Positions 1-12,050 are shown, counted from the first letter of the stretch. The stretch is 64,000 nucleotides of DNA from Silurus meridionalis (GCF_014805685.1 NC_060904.1:13085811-13149810); one strand, 5' to 3'. Translations and numbers: made by a program. Notes: generated from the letters alone by a model not told the origin.

Positions 1-649
1 ATCCCAGACCTGTCAAGTTCAACTGCTTGTTGATTCATCAGACCAGATGCTATGGCATTGCTAATGGATTGGAGAGGCATAATGTTCGAGATAAGAGTAA
101 GTGATTGAAAGAATGAGTTTGGGGAGATCGAGAGTGTGGAAAAGCAATAATCAGTAGCTTAGCTAGTAAAGCTAAAATAGTTTCTACATACAGGTTTGGA
201 TAATTATTCATGTTGTTCTCCCCAAAAGTGTCAAATGTAAGTAAGCTAATATAGATAGAGAAGCATGGCTAAGTCCATTCCGACCTTGCAATAATATCTA
301 TTGTGTCTTAATAGTTTCATAGTTGAACTCTTTGTTTTTACGTTGGTTTACACGAACGTGTTCTGTCCAACATTTATATTTCCTACACAAATGCCTCCAC
401 TGTAGTAATTATGGCAAAGATATCTAAATGTTTTATTAACCAAATTGACAAAACAAGTTACTGTTCTGTACTGTGCACACTGAGAACAGAGACGTTCCTG
501 ATCACCTGATCATCATCATCTTTGCTCTGCTTGTGTTCTATATGGTGTTTTTTTTTACATTCATTATATAACAAGATTTAAAATTTTTTTTTTATTAATA
601 TATTAATAATATGAGGTACAGTTACCCAGCATGATCGCCTCTTGTGTCA
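1..649. other. Unique AT-rich DNA, nothing recognised
   Basis: No coding frame, repeat family or RNA gene is recognisable here. There are short A and T runs near position 550-600. Confidence 0.5.
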
Positions 650-650
650 T

Positions 651-682
<32 letters not shown>

Positions 683-704
683 ACACACACACACACACAT
701 ACAC
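650..704. repeat. (CA)n microsatellite
   Basis: AC dinucleotide array with one AG interruption and a final ATAC step. The Thr-His and Cys-Val open frames over it are translations of the array, not genes. Confidence 0.97.
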
Positions 705-844
705 TCTTAACATTGATTACACTTGCGGAGTTAACTAAAGGCATTGTTGTTGAAAGAACAGATGACTGTAAGGCAGAGGCAACTTGCTGTCCAATTTTCT
801 TCATTCTGAATGAAGAGACCCAATCAGTACACCAATCAGGATGT

Positions 845-848
<4 letters not shown>

Positions 849-903
<55 letters not shown>

Positions 904-938
904 CTCTTTTTCAATCCCGGTCTCTCTCTTTCTCTCTT
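849..938. repeat. (CT)n microsatellite
   Basis: An uninterrupted CT array runs to about position 900, followed by a degenerate CT-rich stretch to 938. The Ser-Leu open frames in several phases come from this array. Confidence 0.97.
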
Positions 939-939
939 A

Positions 940-2199
940 AAAACACAAGCCAAGATATTCAAATGTCACATCAGATGCATTATAAAGCTACACAGGATTC
1001 ATCAATACTCTTCACCAATCTGTACAAATAAAAACAGTAGCATGCATCCATCTAGGAATAAATTATTTTCTCTGAGTAAAAGTCCCTTGCCCTAATCCAT
1101 GTGGAATGATTTAAAATCAAATCTATCTATCAAATATATAAGGATCTATCAAATACCAAAAACCGTATGTAAATTGCTGAGAGAAGTCTACTAGTATCTA
1201 TTACAGTTTTAGACTTGCTGAATCTACACCAAGGTGTATTAAAACATACAGTAAGAACAGCAGCCCCAATACTATAAGACTTTTTTCCCTTTAATTCGTC
1301 TTTCAACATGCTCCTGTGATGAAGAGAAAGATATAATTTAATTGTTAGGCAAGTGTACTTTCACATCTATATGTAGTTTCAGAGGCAATACAGTCGGAAA
1401 TAACTACACCGTGTAATCAAGGTGGAGGTGGATGCGAGTTCAGGCTTTTTTATTGACAGTGGAAACGTGAAAAGAAAAAGCAATAAACAATAAATAACAA
1501 AGCAAAGGGAACAAGAAAACTATAAATTGCATCTTGGATAACATTCATGAAGACAATGAGTGAGGTGCAACTCAATACTGGTGCTTCTAATCAGGAAACC
1601 TGACACAGGTATGATACAGATGTATGATTAGAGTTGGTGAGGTGCAATGGCTGATGGGAAACATAGTCGAGTGCCGATTTCAGCATATTCCTGACTAATT
1701 GTATAATTGTACCTCTGTGTAAAATTTACACACAAACAATATGTTACAGTATGTAGTTAATGCTCAAGGTAATGAGCTTAATAGGTTTAATGAGCTTAAG
1801 GTAAAGGCTTGATTGTAGGTTTGCCAGTGATGTTGTATCATAATTATATATAATGATGTGCATAATAATTTAATGTTATCTTGCTAATAAAAATAAACAA
1901 ATATTATATCATATTATGGCAATATTTTAGAAATAAAGACAGAAAAATAAAATAATGTATTAAAAATGTTTTTTGTTCTATTGTGATCTCATCATTCAAA
2001 TGATCTGAATTTGCATGTGTATAATATGTTTTCATCTGCTTAAAATAAAATATAATTTTTGGTTACTTCAACAGGACATTTCTCCTCCACACCACAACCA
2101 GGTGTGACCAAGGCAAATAGTTCAGAGGTTGCTTTAGTACTGTTGAACACTACTTCTGCATATATTCTCTGTATAATTTATTTTATTTTATATTTAATG

Positions 2200-2200
<1 letters not shown>
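940..2200. other. AT-rich DNA, nothing recognised
   Basis: No gene, RNA or confident repeat seen. The base composition is AT-rich with many short direct words such as TAATGAGCTTAA around 1770-1800. Confidence 0.45.

Positions 2201-2255
<55 letters not shown>
2201..2255. repeat. (TG)n microsatellite
   Basis: About 27 uninterrupted TG units. It is the first of four dinucleotide arrays of alternating polarity within 550 bp. Confidence 0.97.
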
Positions 2256-2258
<3 letters not shown>

Positions 2259-2324
2259 CAGTATCTGTTTTGTTAAGTATTTAGCTGCCAATAACATGAT
2301 CACAGCAATGGCTCAGTTAAGGGA

Positions 2325-2341
2325 ACACACCCACAAACACA

Positions 2342-2382
<41 letters not shown>

Positions 2383-2395
2383 ACACATACACACT
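2325..2395. repeat. Compound (CA)n microsatellite
   Basis: CA-rich array with scattered ACCC, AAAC, AT and AG interruptions. It lies about 70 bp after the TG array and has opposite polarity. Confidence 0.95.
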
Positions 2396-2558
2396 AATGA
2401 TAAGGCACTTGCACTCAGAGGATGTCATCAGAAGCTGCTGGAGGCTGTAAACAGGAGAAAATCAATTTGTCCCGATGTCCAATCTGAATGCTAAATCTGA
2501 CCACACGTCGAAAGTCACAAACTGAATCACAAATACTGACCCTCTGTGTGGGTGCATT

Positions 2559-2595
2559 TGTGTGTGTGTCTGGGTGTGTGTGTGTGTGTGTGTGT
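2559..2595. repeat. (TG)n microsatellite
   Basis: Short interrupted TG array (a TCTGGG break near the start), the third of the alternating group. Confidence 0.92.
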
Positions 2596-2691
2596 AGCTT
2601 AGGTTCGACAGCTTGCCTGAGGCAAAACATAGCTGAACAGCAACAAGAACACAAGTGAAGATTTTTAGACTTTGGTCGCATAATATGCAAA

Positions 2692-2747
<56 letters not shown>
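2692..2747. repeat. (CA)n microsatellite
   Basis: Uninterrupted AC array, fourth of the alternating-polarity group. Cys-Val frames on the minus strand come from it. Confidence 0.97.
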
Positions 2748-3199
2748 ACTCGCAAGAGACTTTAGGAGTTTGCTCAGTGTAATCCCTGTGACTTTTGCTA
2801 CAAAGATCAGAAGCCTCAGACCTGTGCCAGGCATTATTTGTTCACAAAATCGGTTTAAACAGTCACATGCATATAATTAGACAAACATCTTGTTTTCCTA
2901 CATATTATTTTCAGTAAACAATCTTATGAGTTCGTTTATACCAAGAATATCGCATATTGCATTATACATAAATCCTGCATCATTTTATATGTATGTGCAA
3001 TTATTATGTAGAGGTTATCAAAATAACCACATTCACCATATGGATATCAATTTCCTGACATACACCCATCTGTTACTATGCTGATGAAGGGTTAAAGGTC
3101 ATTTACCACAAATTGTTCAAGAAAAAAATCTGTGCACTAGTCTCTGTGTATAATGCATGACTAAGTTTGTTGCCTCTAACGAAGCATGAAGTGTACAAG

Positions 3200-3201
<2 letters not shown>

Positions 3202-3255
<54 letters not shown>
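3202..3255. repeat. (TA)n microsatellite
   Basis: About 27 uninterrupted AT units in AT-rich DNA. Confidence 0.97.
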
Positions 3256-3259
<4 letters not shown>

Positions 3260-4359
3260 CATTTTAACAAAAACGATTAACATCACAAATTTTAAATTTG
3301 AATTTTTTTATTGCTGTTGAAAAAATAAAAAGCAGCGATTTATTTGTGAAACATGATTTAATTAACAGCCCAAAACAGACCACAGGTTATATTTTATGTT
3401 TCAATGCTTTATCAGGCTGCATTCTTAATGACAAACAATTTAGGGTGCTCGATGTGTAAAACTATAATTTTGTATCATATCCTACTATTTAAGGATGTAC
3501 CCTGCCATTTAATGTGCTCCCTGAATATGCTCATTTAGTGGCGGCTCAGGTGAAGTTCGTGTTTCTGAAATTGTTCACACTTGGTTTGAATTTGCATTAT
3601 TAATGGAATTTCAGACTTACGTGATTTCTATCTAATTCCACTGCAGTGTTCATTTTTACATTATCATAAATGTGCATGAAAAACACGACTTTTTTTTTTT
3701 TGCTTTTTAAGTGTTTAGGGGCTGATGTGACATTTCAAAGAACTCAGGCCAGCGTGGGGAATTGCATTGTGGGTAATATAAAAACATGACGTGTGGTCAC
3801 ATGCTCATTAACGGACAAAATATGCAAAAAATAAACAAGCTCGGACATGGGTATGTGACATGCCCAACCACCCTACACAGTGAGTCGATTGTTGATAGAG
3901 TGACATCACATGGTGAATTTGGACATATCAAAATAGCAACACAGACATGACATCTCAAAATGCTCAGCACACTAATAGGTGATTTAAACTTTACATCACT
4001 GGCAAAGATTGACGTTTGACCTATCAAAAAAATGCTCGTTTTGCCAAGGAGAATCACGTCGTGCTTTGTGGAGGCACATCCGGTGACAACTTTTGCACCA
4101 TCAAGCAACTCATCTCCTTAGGAAATATTAGATTCTAGCTGTGTTCATGCTGTTATGTGCAGCAGAGTGCCGGAGACTTGCACTTATATTTGTCGCATAG
4201 CTCAATTCATCACATGTACACGAGAGAGCGGCCAGCTCCTGCTAGCAAATTGTGTGTTTATTAAAGAAAAAGGCTAATGGCAAAGTATTCATGGCGTATG
4301 TGTGTGGTGGAAACTAATGAAGTCATTATCAGCTAAAATGCATGCAAGTTATGCAGGGA
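3256..4359. other. AT-rich DNA, nothing recognised
   Basis: No recognisable gene or repeat family. A 103-codon minus-strand frame (3797-4108) has no domain or motif I recognise and no splice or start context that supports it. Confidence 0.4.
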
Positions 4360-4545
4360 AATGGCAGTTCAGTGGTTAAGATATTGAACTTCTGAGCAGA
4401 AGGTTATAGGTTCAAATCCCAGCACCACCATGCCACCCCTGCTGGGCCCTTGAATAAGACCTTAATGCTCATTTATATGAATTAGATTTCAGAACTGTAT
4501 GTTTCTCTGGATGAGGATGTCTGCCAGATGTTATACATTTAAGTG
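4360..4545 (+). mobile_element. tRNA-derived SINE, diverged copy
   Basis: The head has a box-A-like GGCAGTTCAGTGGTTAAG and a good RNA polymerase III box B, GGTTCAAATCC, at about 4409-4419. A body follows with the words GCACCACCATGCCACC and GCTGGGCCCTTGA, then a tail resembling TCTGGATGAGG and GTCTGCCAGATG. The same body words recur in the copies at 17.9 and 63.2 kb. It is a retroposed tRNA-like sequence, not a tRNA gene: no cloverleaf follows box B. Confidence 0.75.
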
Positions 4546-5664
4546 CTACTTTACTTTCTGGGCACAAGTTATGCACACAGGCATCCGACATGGTTTAGTA
4601 CCACTACATTACCTACTTTTCATGCAAATTATCCTCTGTTTTAGACTATAAAACCAGATTAAAAACCACCTAAGAGTGCACAGAATGATCCCAAACAATA
4701 CAGCCCTTCTTATTATGTAAATGGAGAATTCTGTTGCTCTATCATCTGGGATGTTTCTAATTTGACCAAGTGATGCAGCCCTTCTAATTAATTGTAATGA
4801 CCATATGGAAGCAGATTAATTAAAAACTAAAAACTATCCATATAAATATTCTAACAAGATCCTGTCCAAACGATTAATCGCCATACCAATGCTGTGTATT
4901 ATTTGTCATTCTCTTAAAAAAAGTGAAGGTGGCACCAAATAGCAAAAACACAATAGGCATTTAATATTATTTAATATATAATATATTATTATTATTGAAA
5001 GCAAGCAAAAAAGCGTCATTTAGTATTAATCAGATAGTTCAACAGGAAGCATCAGTCTACCGATGACAACTGATTGTCTGCTGTCTTCTATCGTGTTATG
5101 TTATTAACCCAATGATTTTGTTATATCGATAAGTGTGATAATCATGTGTGACAATGCCGCCAGTGCCGATTTCACAATACACCCTCACACGTGTGCGTGT
5201 GATTCACACAGGCTGCGCTCTTGTCAGTCTCACACACACCTACGCACTCTATAATTACAGTACACATCAGCTGTGTTTCAGGTTTACAGTTTAAGAATTG
5301 TGTACATGTGAGGGAGTGTATGTGCTCAGGGTCCAATCTGATTTGCTTAATGAGCTGAGTAGATAAAAAAAAAAAGAGGCAATTATTTTTGCAATTTTCT
5401 TATCACGTCACTGTCGACCTGCCAGTCATTCCAGTAAAGAATAGCATCCATTAAACAGAATTTAATATTAAATAAGTGGCAGATTTCCTTTACATGCAAA
5501 TATATTAAACTGAAGCAACTTAGTCTTAACTCAACTTAGATTAAACTGAACCATCATTTGCTTCTGCATGTTGCTGATGTTCAGTAATAGTGAAATATTT
5601 AGAAATGTTTTCTTATTCAATTATATTGAATATTTTTTTCTTCTTCTCCTTCCTCTTCCTTGCT
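4546..5664. other. AT-rich DNA, nothing recognised
   Basis: No confident feature. The stretch near 5160-5230 is slightly richer in CpG and has short CACAC and CTCAC runs, without further structure. Confidence 0.4.
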
Positions 5665-5850
5665 ATATACAAAAGTGGACAAAAGTATTGGGACACCCAT
5701 CTTTTCCGGCCTATGTGCTTATTCCCCAAATTGCTACCACAATGTTTACATTTTATAGGATGGTTTTGGACTTGTGTGTACTACCATATGATGTACAAGG
5801 TGATATGGCTGGTTTAGGGTTTAACCGAACACAATTGTCTTCCTGACTGT
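5665..5850 (+). mobile_element. Tc1/mariner-derived MITE-like repeat, left-end fragment
   Basis: Starts with the family's end words (GGACAAAAGTATTGGGACAC) followed by CCCAAATTGCTACCACAATG, also seen in the copies at 20.2, 56.7 and 59.2 kb. The right half is missing. It has no transposase-like part. Confidence 0.7.
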
Positions 5851-5938
5851 TTATGTTTGAAACTTTCACTTTGGTTAATATCTTCTTATGATTCTCACAA
5901 TGCCATAAACCCACTTACTTGTGCCAACAGGAGGTTCT

Positions 5939-6116
5939 AGGTGGTGGTAGCTCAATGGTTAAGACTTCAGATTTGAAGATCATTTTTAACTCCTTAAACC
6001 GCTACTTTTAGGCACTTGAGCAATGCCATTTAACCTTCAACTGTTCCGTGATATAAAGATAATAAATGTACATCACTCTATATAAGGACAGCTTACAAAT
6101 GTTGTAAATGTAGCTC
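5939..6116 (+). mobile_element. tRNA-derived SINE, diverged copy
   Basis: Head GGTGGTAGCTCAATGGTTAAG matches a polymerase III box A. Box B is decayed. The body has GGCACTTGAGCAATGCC, and the tail GCTTACAAATGTTGTAAATGTAG resembles the copy at 63.2 kb. Confidence 0.65.
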
Positions 6117-6535
6117 TACCTAAAGAGAACACTGGTTTATTCCTTTAGTCTGTCCAGCATTCCCACTTCCTCATCTACACACTCTACACAAGCAGATCAG
6201 CTTCCAAAGCTCCAATCAAGAATCATGCTAATCTACCCATCTTGTTGCATGCGAACTAACCAAGCCCAACTCTATCTGCATTCTGGATCTTTGAGTCCAA
6301 CATTTGCCTTCTCCACTACTACTATGTTAGATTTATATTTTCAGTTATGTTCAATGTTGACTGAAAAAGAAGTTTGTGAGCTAATTGCTCTATCAACACA
6401 GTTTCAACCTGCAAATTAGAATTAGAGTTGCTAAACACACAAAAAGTTATTAAAATATAAACGTGGCATATCTTCTAGGGTGAAGGCTTACATTTAGTCA
6501 GTTTTGTCATATTTCATCATGTATATTATTATCAC
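6117..6535. other. AT-rich DNA, nothing recognised
   Basis: Unique-looking sequence between the SINE and the Tc1-like element. No feature seen. Confidence 0.4.
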
Positions 6536-6545
6536 TACAGGGAGT

Positions 6546-6562
6546 GCAGAATTATTAGGCAA
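6546..6562 (+). repeat. Outer transposase-site-like repeat, left end, copy 1
   Basis: GCAGAATTATTAGGCAA. It matches the outer right-end repeat at 8069-8085 in inverted orientation. Confidence 0.75.
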
Positions 6563-6719
6563 ATTAGTATTTTGACCACATCATCCTCGTTATGCATGTT
6601 GTCTTACTCCAAGCTGTATAGGCTGGAAAGCCTACTACCAATTAAGCATATTAGGTGATGTGCATCTCTGTAATGAGAAGGGGTGTGGTCTAATGACATC
6701 AACACCCTATATCAGGTGT

Positions 6720-6737
6720 GCATAATTATTAGGCAAC
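6720..6737 (+). repeat. Inner transposase-site-like repeat, left end, copy 1
   Basis: GCATAATTATTAGGCAAC. It is a direct variant of the outer repeat and lies just before the transposase start at 6756. The inverted partner is at 7885-7902. Confidence 0.75.
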
Positions 6738-6755
6738 TTCCTTTCCTTTGGCAAA

Positions 6756-7769
6756 ATGGGTCAAAAGAAGGACTTGACAGGCTCAGAAAAGTCAAAAATA
6801 GTGAGATATATTGCAGAGGGATGCAGCAGTCTTAAAATAGCCAAGCTTCTGAAGCGTGATCATCGAACAATCAAGCGTTTCATTCAAAATAGTCGACAGG
6901 GTCGCAAGAAGCGTGTGGAAAACCAAGGCGCAAAATAACTGCCCGTGAACTGAGAAAAGTCAAGCGTGCAGCTGCCAAGATGCCACTTGCCACCAGTTTG
7001 GCCATATTTCAGAGCTGCAACATCACTGAGTGCCCAAAAGCACAAGGTGTGCAATACTCAGAGACATGGCCAAGGTAAGAAAGGCAGAAAGTCGACCACC
7101 ACTGAACAAGACACACAAGCTGAAACGTCAAGACTGGGCCAAGAAATATCTCAAGACTGATTTTTCTAAGGTTTTATGGACTGATGAAATGAGAGTGAGT
7201 CTTGATGGGCCAGATGGATGGGCCCGTGGCTGGATTGGTAAAGGGCAGAGAGCTCCAGTCCGACTCAGACGCCAGCAAGGTGGAGGTGGAGTACTGGTTT
7301 GGGCTGGTATCATCAAAGATGAGCTTGTGGGGCCTTTTCGGGTTGAGGATGGAGTCAAGCTGAACTCCCAGTCCTACTGCCAGTTTCTGGAAGACACCTT
7401 CTTCAAGCAGTGGTACAGGAAGAAGTCTGCATCCTTCAAGAAAACATGATTTTCATGCAGGACAATGCTCCATCACACACGTCCAAGTACTCCACAGCGT
7501 GGCTGGCAAGAAAGGGTATAAAAGAAGAAAATCTAATGATATGGCCTCCTTGTTCACCTGATCTGAACCCCATTGAGAACCTGTGGTCCATCATCAAATG
7601 TGCGATTTACAAGGAGGGAAAACAGTACACCTCTCTGAACAGTGTCTGGGAGGCTGTGGTTGCTGCTGCACGCAATGTTGATGGTGAACAGATCAAAACA
7701 CTGACAGAATCCATGGATGGCAGGCTTTTGAGTGTCCTTGCAAAGAAAGGTGGCTATATTGGTCACTGA
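6756..7769 (+). pseudogene. Tc1/mariner transposase (DD37E), three single-base frame breaks
   Basis: This is the cut-and-paste transposase of copy 1. Start ATG 6756 opens MGQKKDLTGSEKSK and a helix-turn-helix (SSLKIAKLLKRDHRTIKRFI), then a basic GRKKR linker. The catalytic domain keeps all three acidic residues: Asp in LWTDEMR (codon 7183-7185), Asp in MQDNAPSH (7461-7463) and Glu in LNPIENLW (7575-7577). The last two are separated by 37 residues. The natural stop is at 7767-7769. The reading frame breaks three times. Compared with copy 2, one A is missing at 6919-6922, one G at 7028 and one A at 7441-7444. With those positions counted the length would be about 338 residues, normal for the superfamily. 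No other inactivating change was seen. The losses may be real decay or homopolymer errors in the assembly. Confidence 0.9.
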
Positions 7770-8095
7770 TTTGTTTTTGTTTGGTTTTTGAATGTCAGAA
7801 ATGTATATTTGTGAATGTTGAGATGTTATATTGGTTTCACTGGTAAAAATAAATAATTGAAATGGGTATGAATTTGTTTTTGTTGTTGCCTAATAATTAT
7901 GCACAGTAATAGTCACCTGCACACACAGATATCCCCTAAAATAGCTAAAACTAAAAACTACTTCCAAAAATATTCAGCTTTGATATTAATGAGTTTTTTG
8001 TGTTCATTGAGAACATGGTTGTTGTTCAAATTAAATCCTCAAATAAAATTAATCCTCAAAAATACAACTTGCCTAATAATTCTGCACTCCCTGTA

Positions 8096-8939
8096 TTATG
8101 TCAATCAAGGATTTGAATTTATTTAAAATTATAGTTTCTTATCTAAACTCTTTTGGCAAGTTACATAATCTAGAGTTGTTGGAGCGTAGGCACTCCTACC
8201 TTCGCTAAAATGTAACCCTTTTATGTACGTTTTAATGTACTTGTACACAAAGTATATTATTTGATAAGTTAATTGAACACCGTCAGACATTGACTACTGC
8301 AAAATTAGTTTAAATGTGCACATTGGGTTTTTTATGTACACAACTTAACATGGATACAAATAAAAATGCAAGACCATGAACAAACTATACCCTGATACCA
8401 ATAGGAGACTTTAGGCATGTCTTTACATTCTCTCTGATTTAAATCTTTACACTTAACTTGACATGTAGAGAGAGAGCTAGCCCAAAAAATCAGAGGCCGA
8501 ATGGTGGTTGATGACTGATGATATATCTGCATCTTATGAGGTGAATTTAAAGTGTTCACTCACTAAACTTATCCTGGCCCATCTCAATGACAGTGCACCT
8601 CAGCATGAAGTATTTTAGTGGGCACAATTTATCCATCAGCAGGTGTTTTTTTTTGCCAGAGATGATCCCCCTGGTGCAAGTTTTCAGCCCTATGGCCCTA
8701 GCTATGTGTGTCTTTGTTCTATATCATGCCCTGCCCCTGTTTTGTTTTTTGGTTATTTCCCTTGTGTGTCCTAATTGTCTGTATAAAGTATTGTTCAGTG
8801 TTTGCTGCCTGTCCATATCAATCCCGTTTTCATTTATCATCTTTGATTTTCCCTTAGTTATGGAGCTTGTTGATTGCTTGACCCACACCTAAATTACATT
8901 TATGATTGTGGAGTTCAATTTGAACTTTCTGGATTTTAT
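8096..8939. other. Mostly unique AT-rich DNA; weak LTR-like text near 8690-8830
   Basis: No gene recognised. The T-rich segment around 8690-8830 (CCTGCCCCTGTTTTG, CCTTGTGTGTCCTAATTG, then TATAAAGTATTGTTCAGTG) resembles decayed fish retroelement LTR text, but no ends or internal region are visible. Confidence 0.3.
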
Positions 8940-8940
8940 A

Positions 8941-9420
8941 TACATTATATGGATAAAAGTGTGTAGACACCTTGGTATTTGCTTTTTCAAATCTAGTTCT
9001 TATTTGCAGATATAATAATAACCTCAACTCTTCTGGGAAAATGTTCCAGTAGATTTTGAAGTGTGCTTGTGGAGATTTGTGCTCATTTGGCCACAAGGTT
9101 ATTCGTAAAGTTAGGTACTGATGTAGACTAAGGAGGCATGGGGTCCATTCTAATGCATCCTAAAGGTGTTCAATAGGTTTCAGGTCACAGCTCTATAACA
9201 AGCTCTATAACAGGCCACTCAACTTCATGGAGCTTGCTTTGAGCACCATAGCAGTGTTATGCTACAACAGGTTTCGGTCTCCTAGTTCAAGTAAAGGAAA
9301 AATAAATAGCATCCACAAAGACATTGTATACAATTGTGTGCCTCTAATTTTGTGGTAACAGTTTGGGGAAGACCGACATATGGCTGGAAAAGTCAGGTGT
9401 CATTTCTTTTGTCCATAAAG
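8941..9420 (-). mobile_element. Tc1/mariner-derived MITE-like repeat, nearly complete copy
   Basis: Minus-strand copy of the family also present at 20.2, 21.6, 25.6 and 59.2 kb. On the minus strand it reads TGGACAAAAGAAATGACACC, then CCCCAAACTGTTACCACAAA, the fossil DDE stretch, and CTTCCCAGAAGAGTTGAGG. The transposase-like part is full of stops and indels. Confidence 0.8.
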
Positions 9421-9424
9421 TTTA

Positions 9425-11393
9425 CATAAAATGTTCATTTACTGCACTTGCATCCTCCTGTACCTCCATTACATGACAGTGTTATGATGATGATGGTGGA
9501 GAACATTTAAACTTCAATACAGTATGTGTTAATGGGTTGGGGTTGTTGTGTGTCTGGTCTGTCAAGGATATGATTACATATGATTTTCACACTCATCAAA
9601 CCACTCCGAGTGCCCTCATCAAACTGGGGACATAGTTGTCCTGGAAAGAGCCCACTCCCATTAAATGGAAATATTTAATCATGGGGTATAGATGTTCACT
9701 GAGAACTAAGAACTTTGTACTGATTTACACTGACATTTCATTACATGTCTTTCTGCTTGCATCATCAAACGGCATAAGCCAGGCTTGTGCAGAAAATGCA
9801 GTCGGATAAACTTAAATATTCTTCAAAGTGAGCTTTAGGGCAAAAGCATTTTTTTTTGTCTGTTACCAACACACTATCCTGAGTTTTGTTTTTAAAGCTG
9901 ATTTTTTAAATTTTCAGTATGAGTAGTGGTCACAGGCAGATTGTGCCAGTGCCAGTGAATATCCAGAATCAGGAATATGCCCCTCTGGTTGATTAGTCTG
10001 TGTGTCTTAACAAAGTATACAATCTATTTGCTTGTGCTTTTAGTCAACCTTGTTATTACTATGCTTGATTCTCTGGTTTTGATTCGTGCTGATTGCCTGG
10101 CCCTATATTTTCTTATCATTGACTTTGATGGTTTTGTTTTGTCTATTGTTGTCTCATTAAACTGCCTTCACTTCATTTGTCTGAACCCTCATCAAATGAA
10201 AAAACGTAAGTTCTCTTTGGTCGCAATTACTATAAATGAGTCTTCATTGGATACCAACTCATGACCAAAGACAACTTTTTTGCGAGTTTGTTTTTTTCAG
10301 CCTAAAGGAACAGTGGATCCAAATCAATGTGAGCAAAATAAATGCCTACTACAGCAAACAAAATTCTCTGGACCTGCTCACTCAGGGGTCAAGCACTGAG
10401 CCTTGGATTGTTCTCTTGATGTATGCCACACTTGCACTCCCCTACTTATTGAGAATGTAATGAAAGGTAAGTCATGGATGCGCAGATCACATTTTTTCTG
10501 CAGACCAGACCAGAGCTTACAGCTTTTTTATTTGCATTGCAGAGCTCTCGAACACACATTTGTCTTTTCAACTCAAGGTTTATGCACTCCTACCCTATAA
10601 TATTCCTCTCTGAGACATGGACAGTCATTTCTCTTCTTTTTACAGTCTGATCATGTCCTGCATTTGTATTCTAAGCCACCTGGAGAACAGCTGCCCTTTT
10701 GTTTTGTTTTTTTCTTAAGATAAAGTGTTTCAATGATATTTACTGATGGCTTTTCCCATAGATCTAAATTCAAAACTCACTTAAGTCACTGTTCCTTTCA
10801 AACACTGCCCGGTGACTGAGCAGTCTTTATGACCGAAGCCCCTGCCATCTGTGTTCTGATAATGAACCCATAGTCACTTAGATACTGTAATTTCCTCGTA
10901 CTAGCATGTCTAAGATGCTAAATGCGCAAAGTCTACAGTAGCTCATGCTTCACAATTTTAGCTCTGAATTCCCAGTCGCTGACTAATTTTTGGGCATAGA
11001 CAATTCACACTTCAGCACTACTCACTGCACTTACTCTTGTTTGTCAGATCAGAGGCTCTCAATTTTGTTTTGCATATTTGGCCTTTTCATTGGCCAACAG
11101 TTCATTGTGAACTTATTTTTTGCTTTAAGAAACAGCTGATTGAGAGGAAATCAAATTTCTTCATATTGGCATGCATAGCAGACCCCTGTAGCCAGTTTAG
11201 CCACCTATTTTTGTGGGAGGGCAAGGATAAAATGTAAGCACAATAATATAATAATGGTTCTGTAAGAACTTGTATGTGATCCCCAAATCTTTATTAGGTA
11301 CAGCATAAAAAGAAAACTAACATGATTTCCCCAGTGTAAAGTATTTTGTATTGCAGCTATTACTGTCTGTACTATATCTCCTCGACAAATATG
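9425..11393. other. Intergenic DNA; possible LTR remnant at about 9960-10200
   Basis: No gene recognised. Around 10075-10180 the text (GATTGCCTGGCCCTATATTT, then CATTAAACTGCCTTCACTT) resembles the poly(A)-signal end of fish Gypsy-type LTRs, but I cannot define ends. The remainder, including 74- and 95-codon frames, shows nothing supportable. Confidence 0.3.
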
Positions 11394-11640
11394 TTCAGTT
11401 CAATTCATTTTTATTTGTATAGCCCTTTCACCACTGGACATTGTCTCAATACAGCTTTACAAAGAATGTACAAGTTTAGTGCCTAAAAGTTTGTCCCTTG
11501 CAATCTTAATGTCCCTAATAAGTGAGCCAGTGGCAACTGTGGCAAAAAAACCTCCCTGAGATGGCATGAGGAAGAAACCTTGAGAGGAATCAGACTCAAA
11601 AGGGAACCATACCTAGCTGCACAACCCTAGTAGTCTCCAT
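11394..11640 (+). repeat. Dispersed fish repeat, family A (TTCAATTCATTTTTATTTGT type)
   Basis: Shares an ordered series of words with 16771-16975, 42340-42615 and the minus-strand 48490-48690: TCAATTCA...TTTGTATAG, GGACATTGTCTCAA, CCCTAATAAGTGAGCCAGTGG, CCTCCCTGAGATGGCATGAG, AGAAACCTTGAGAGGAATCA and GACTCAAAAGGGAACC. It is non-coding. The mobilisation class is unknown to me. Confidence 0.8.
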
Positions 11641-12050
11641 ATGTTAATCACATGTGCCCTTATTGCTCTTTCTTCCTATAAAAACAGCGCAAATCGCATA
11701 GCCCATCATCAACAAGTCAGATGATTACCAGCTATCGTTTTTTTCAACCAGAGAAATTTGACAATTAGCTGTGCTTGGTTGTGTATATAATTATAAGTAT
11801 ATTTTGACTTGTTCTTATAGATTTAAGTTAATTAATTTCCACTTAAATATTGAATTAACTCTAATTGCTTTTCGTCATATATTGTGTATTAATCTTGTGA
11901 GTGGATACTTTCTTCTTCCCTAAAATGTGTTTCATGTTCTCCTTACCAGTTCCTCATTTCCCCCTTTCTGTTTGTAGATATTCATAGCTCCTGCCATTAA
12001 AACATACTTTCCTGCTCATATGATATGACCTGGCACTTATGCTGCCACTA

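Larger units (their letters stand above)
6538..8093 (+). mobile_element. Full-length Tc1/mariner element, DD37E (TRT-like), copy 1
   Basis: A 1556-bp element flanked by TA on both sides (6536-6537 and 8094-8095). The ends are inverted and begin CAGGGAGTGCAGAATTATTA. Each end carries two transposase-site-like repeats. The outer repeats lie at 6546-6562 and 8069-8085 and contain GAATTATTAGGCAA. The inner repeats lie at 6720-6737 and 7885-7902 and contain CATAATTATTAGGCAAC. This is the IR/DR layout known from Tc1-like elements. The transposase region fills most of the interior. A second, inverted copy at 12051-13608 is nearly identical by eye, so both insertions look recent. Assignment to the TRT group rests on the DD37E spacing and is from memory. 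Confidence 0.93.

Noticed and set aside
2059..2834. Frames of 97-139 codons across 2.06-2.83 kb
   Set aside because: They depend on the CA/TG arrays. The non-repeat parts have no recognisable protein text.
4360..4430. Possible tRNA gene (box A and box B present)
   Set aside because: No acceptor stem or cloverleaf can be closed, and the same head plus body recurs at other loci as a SINE.
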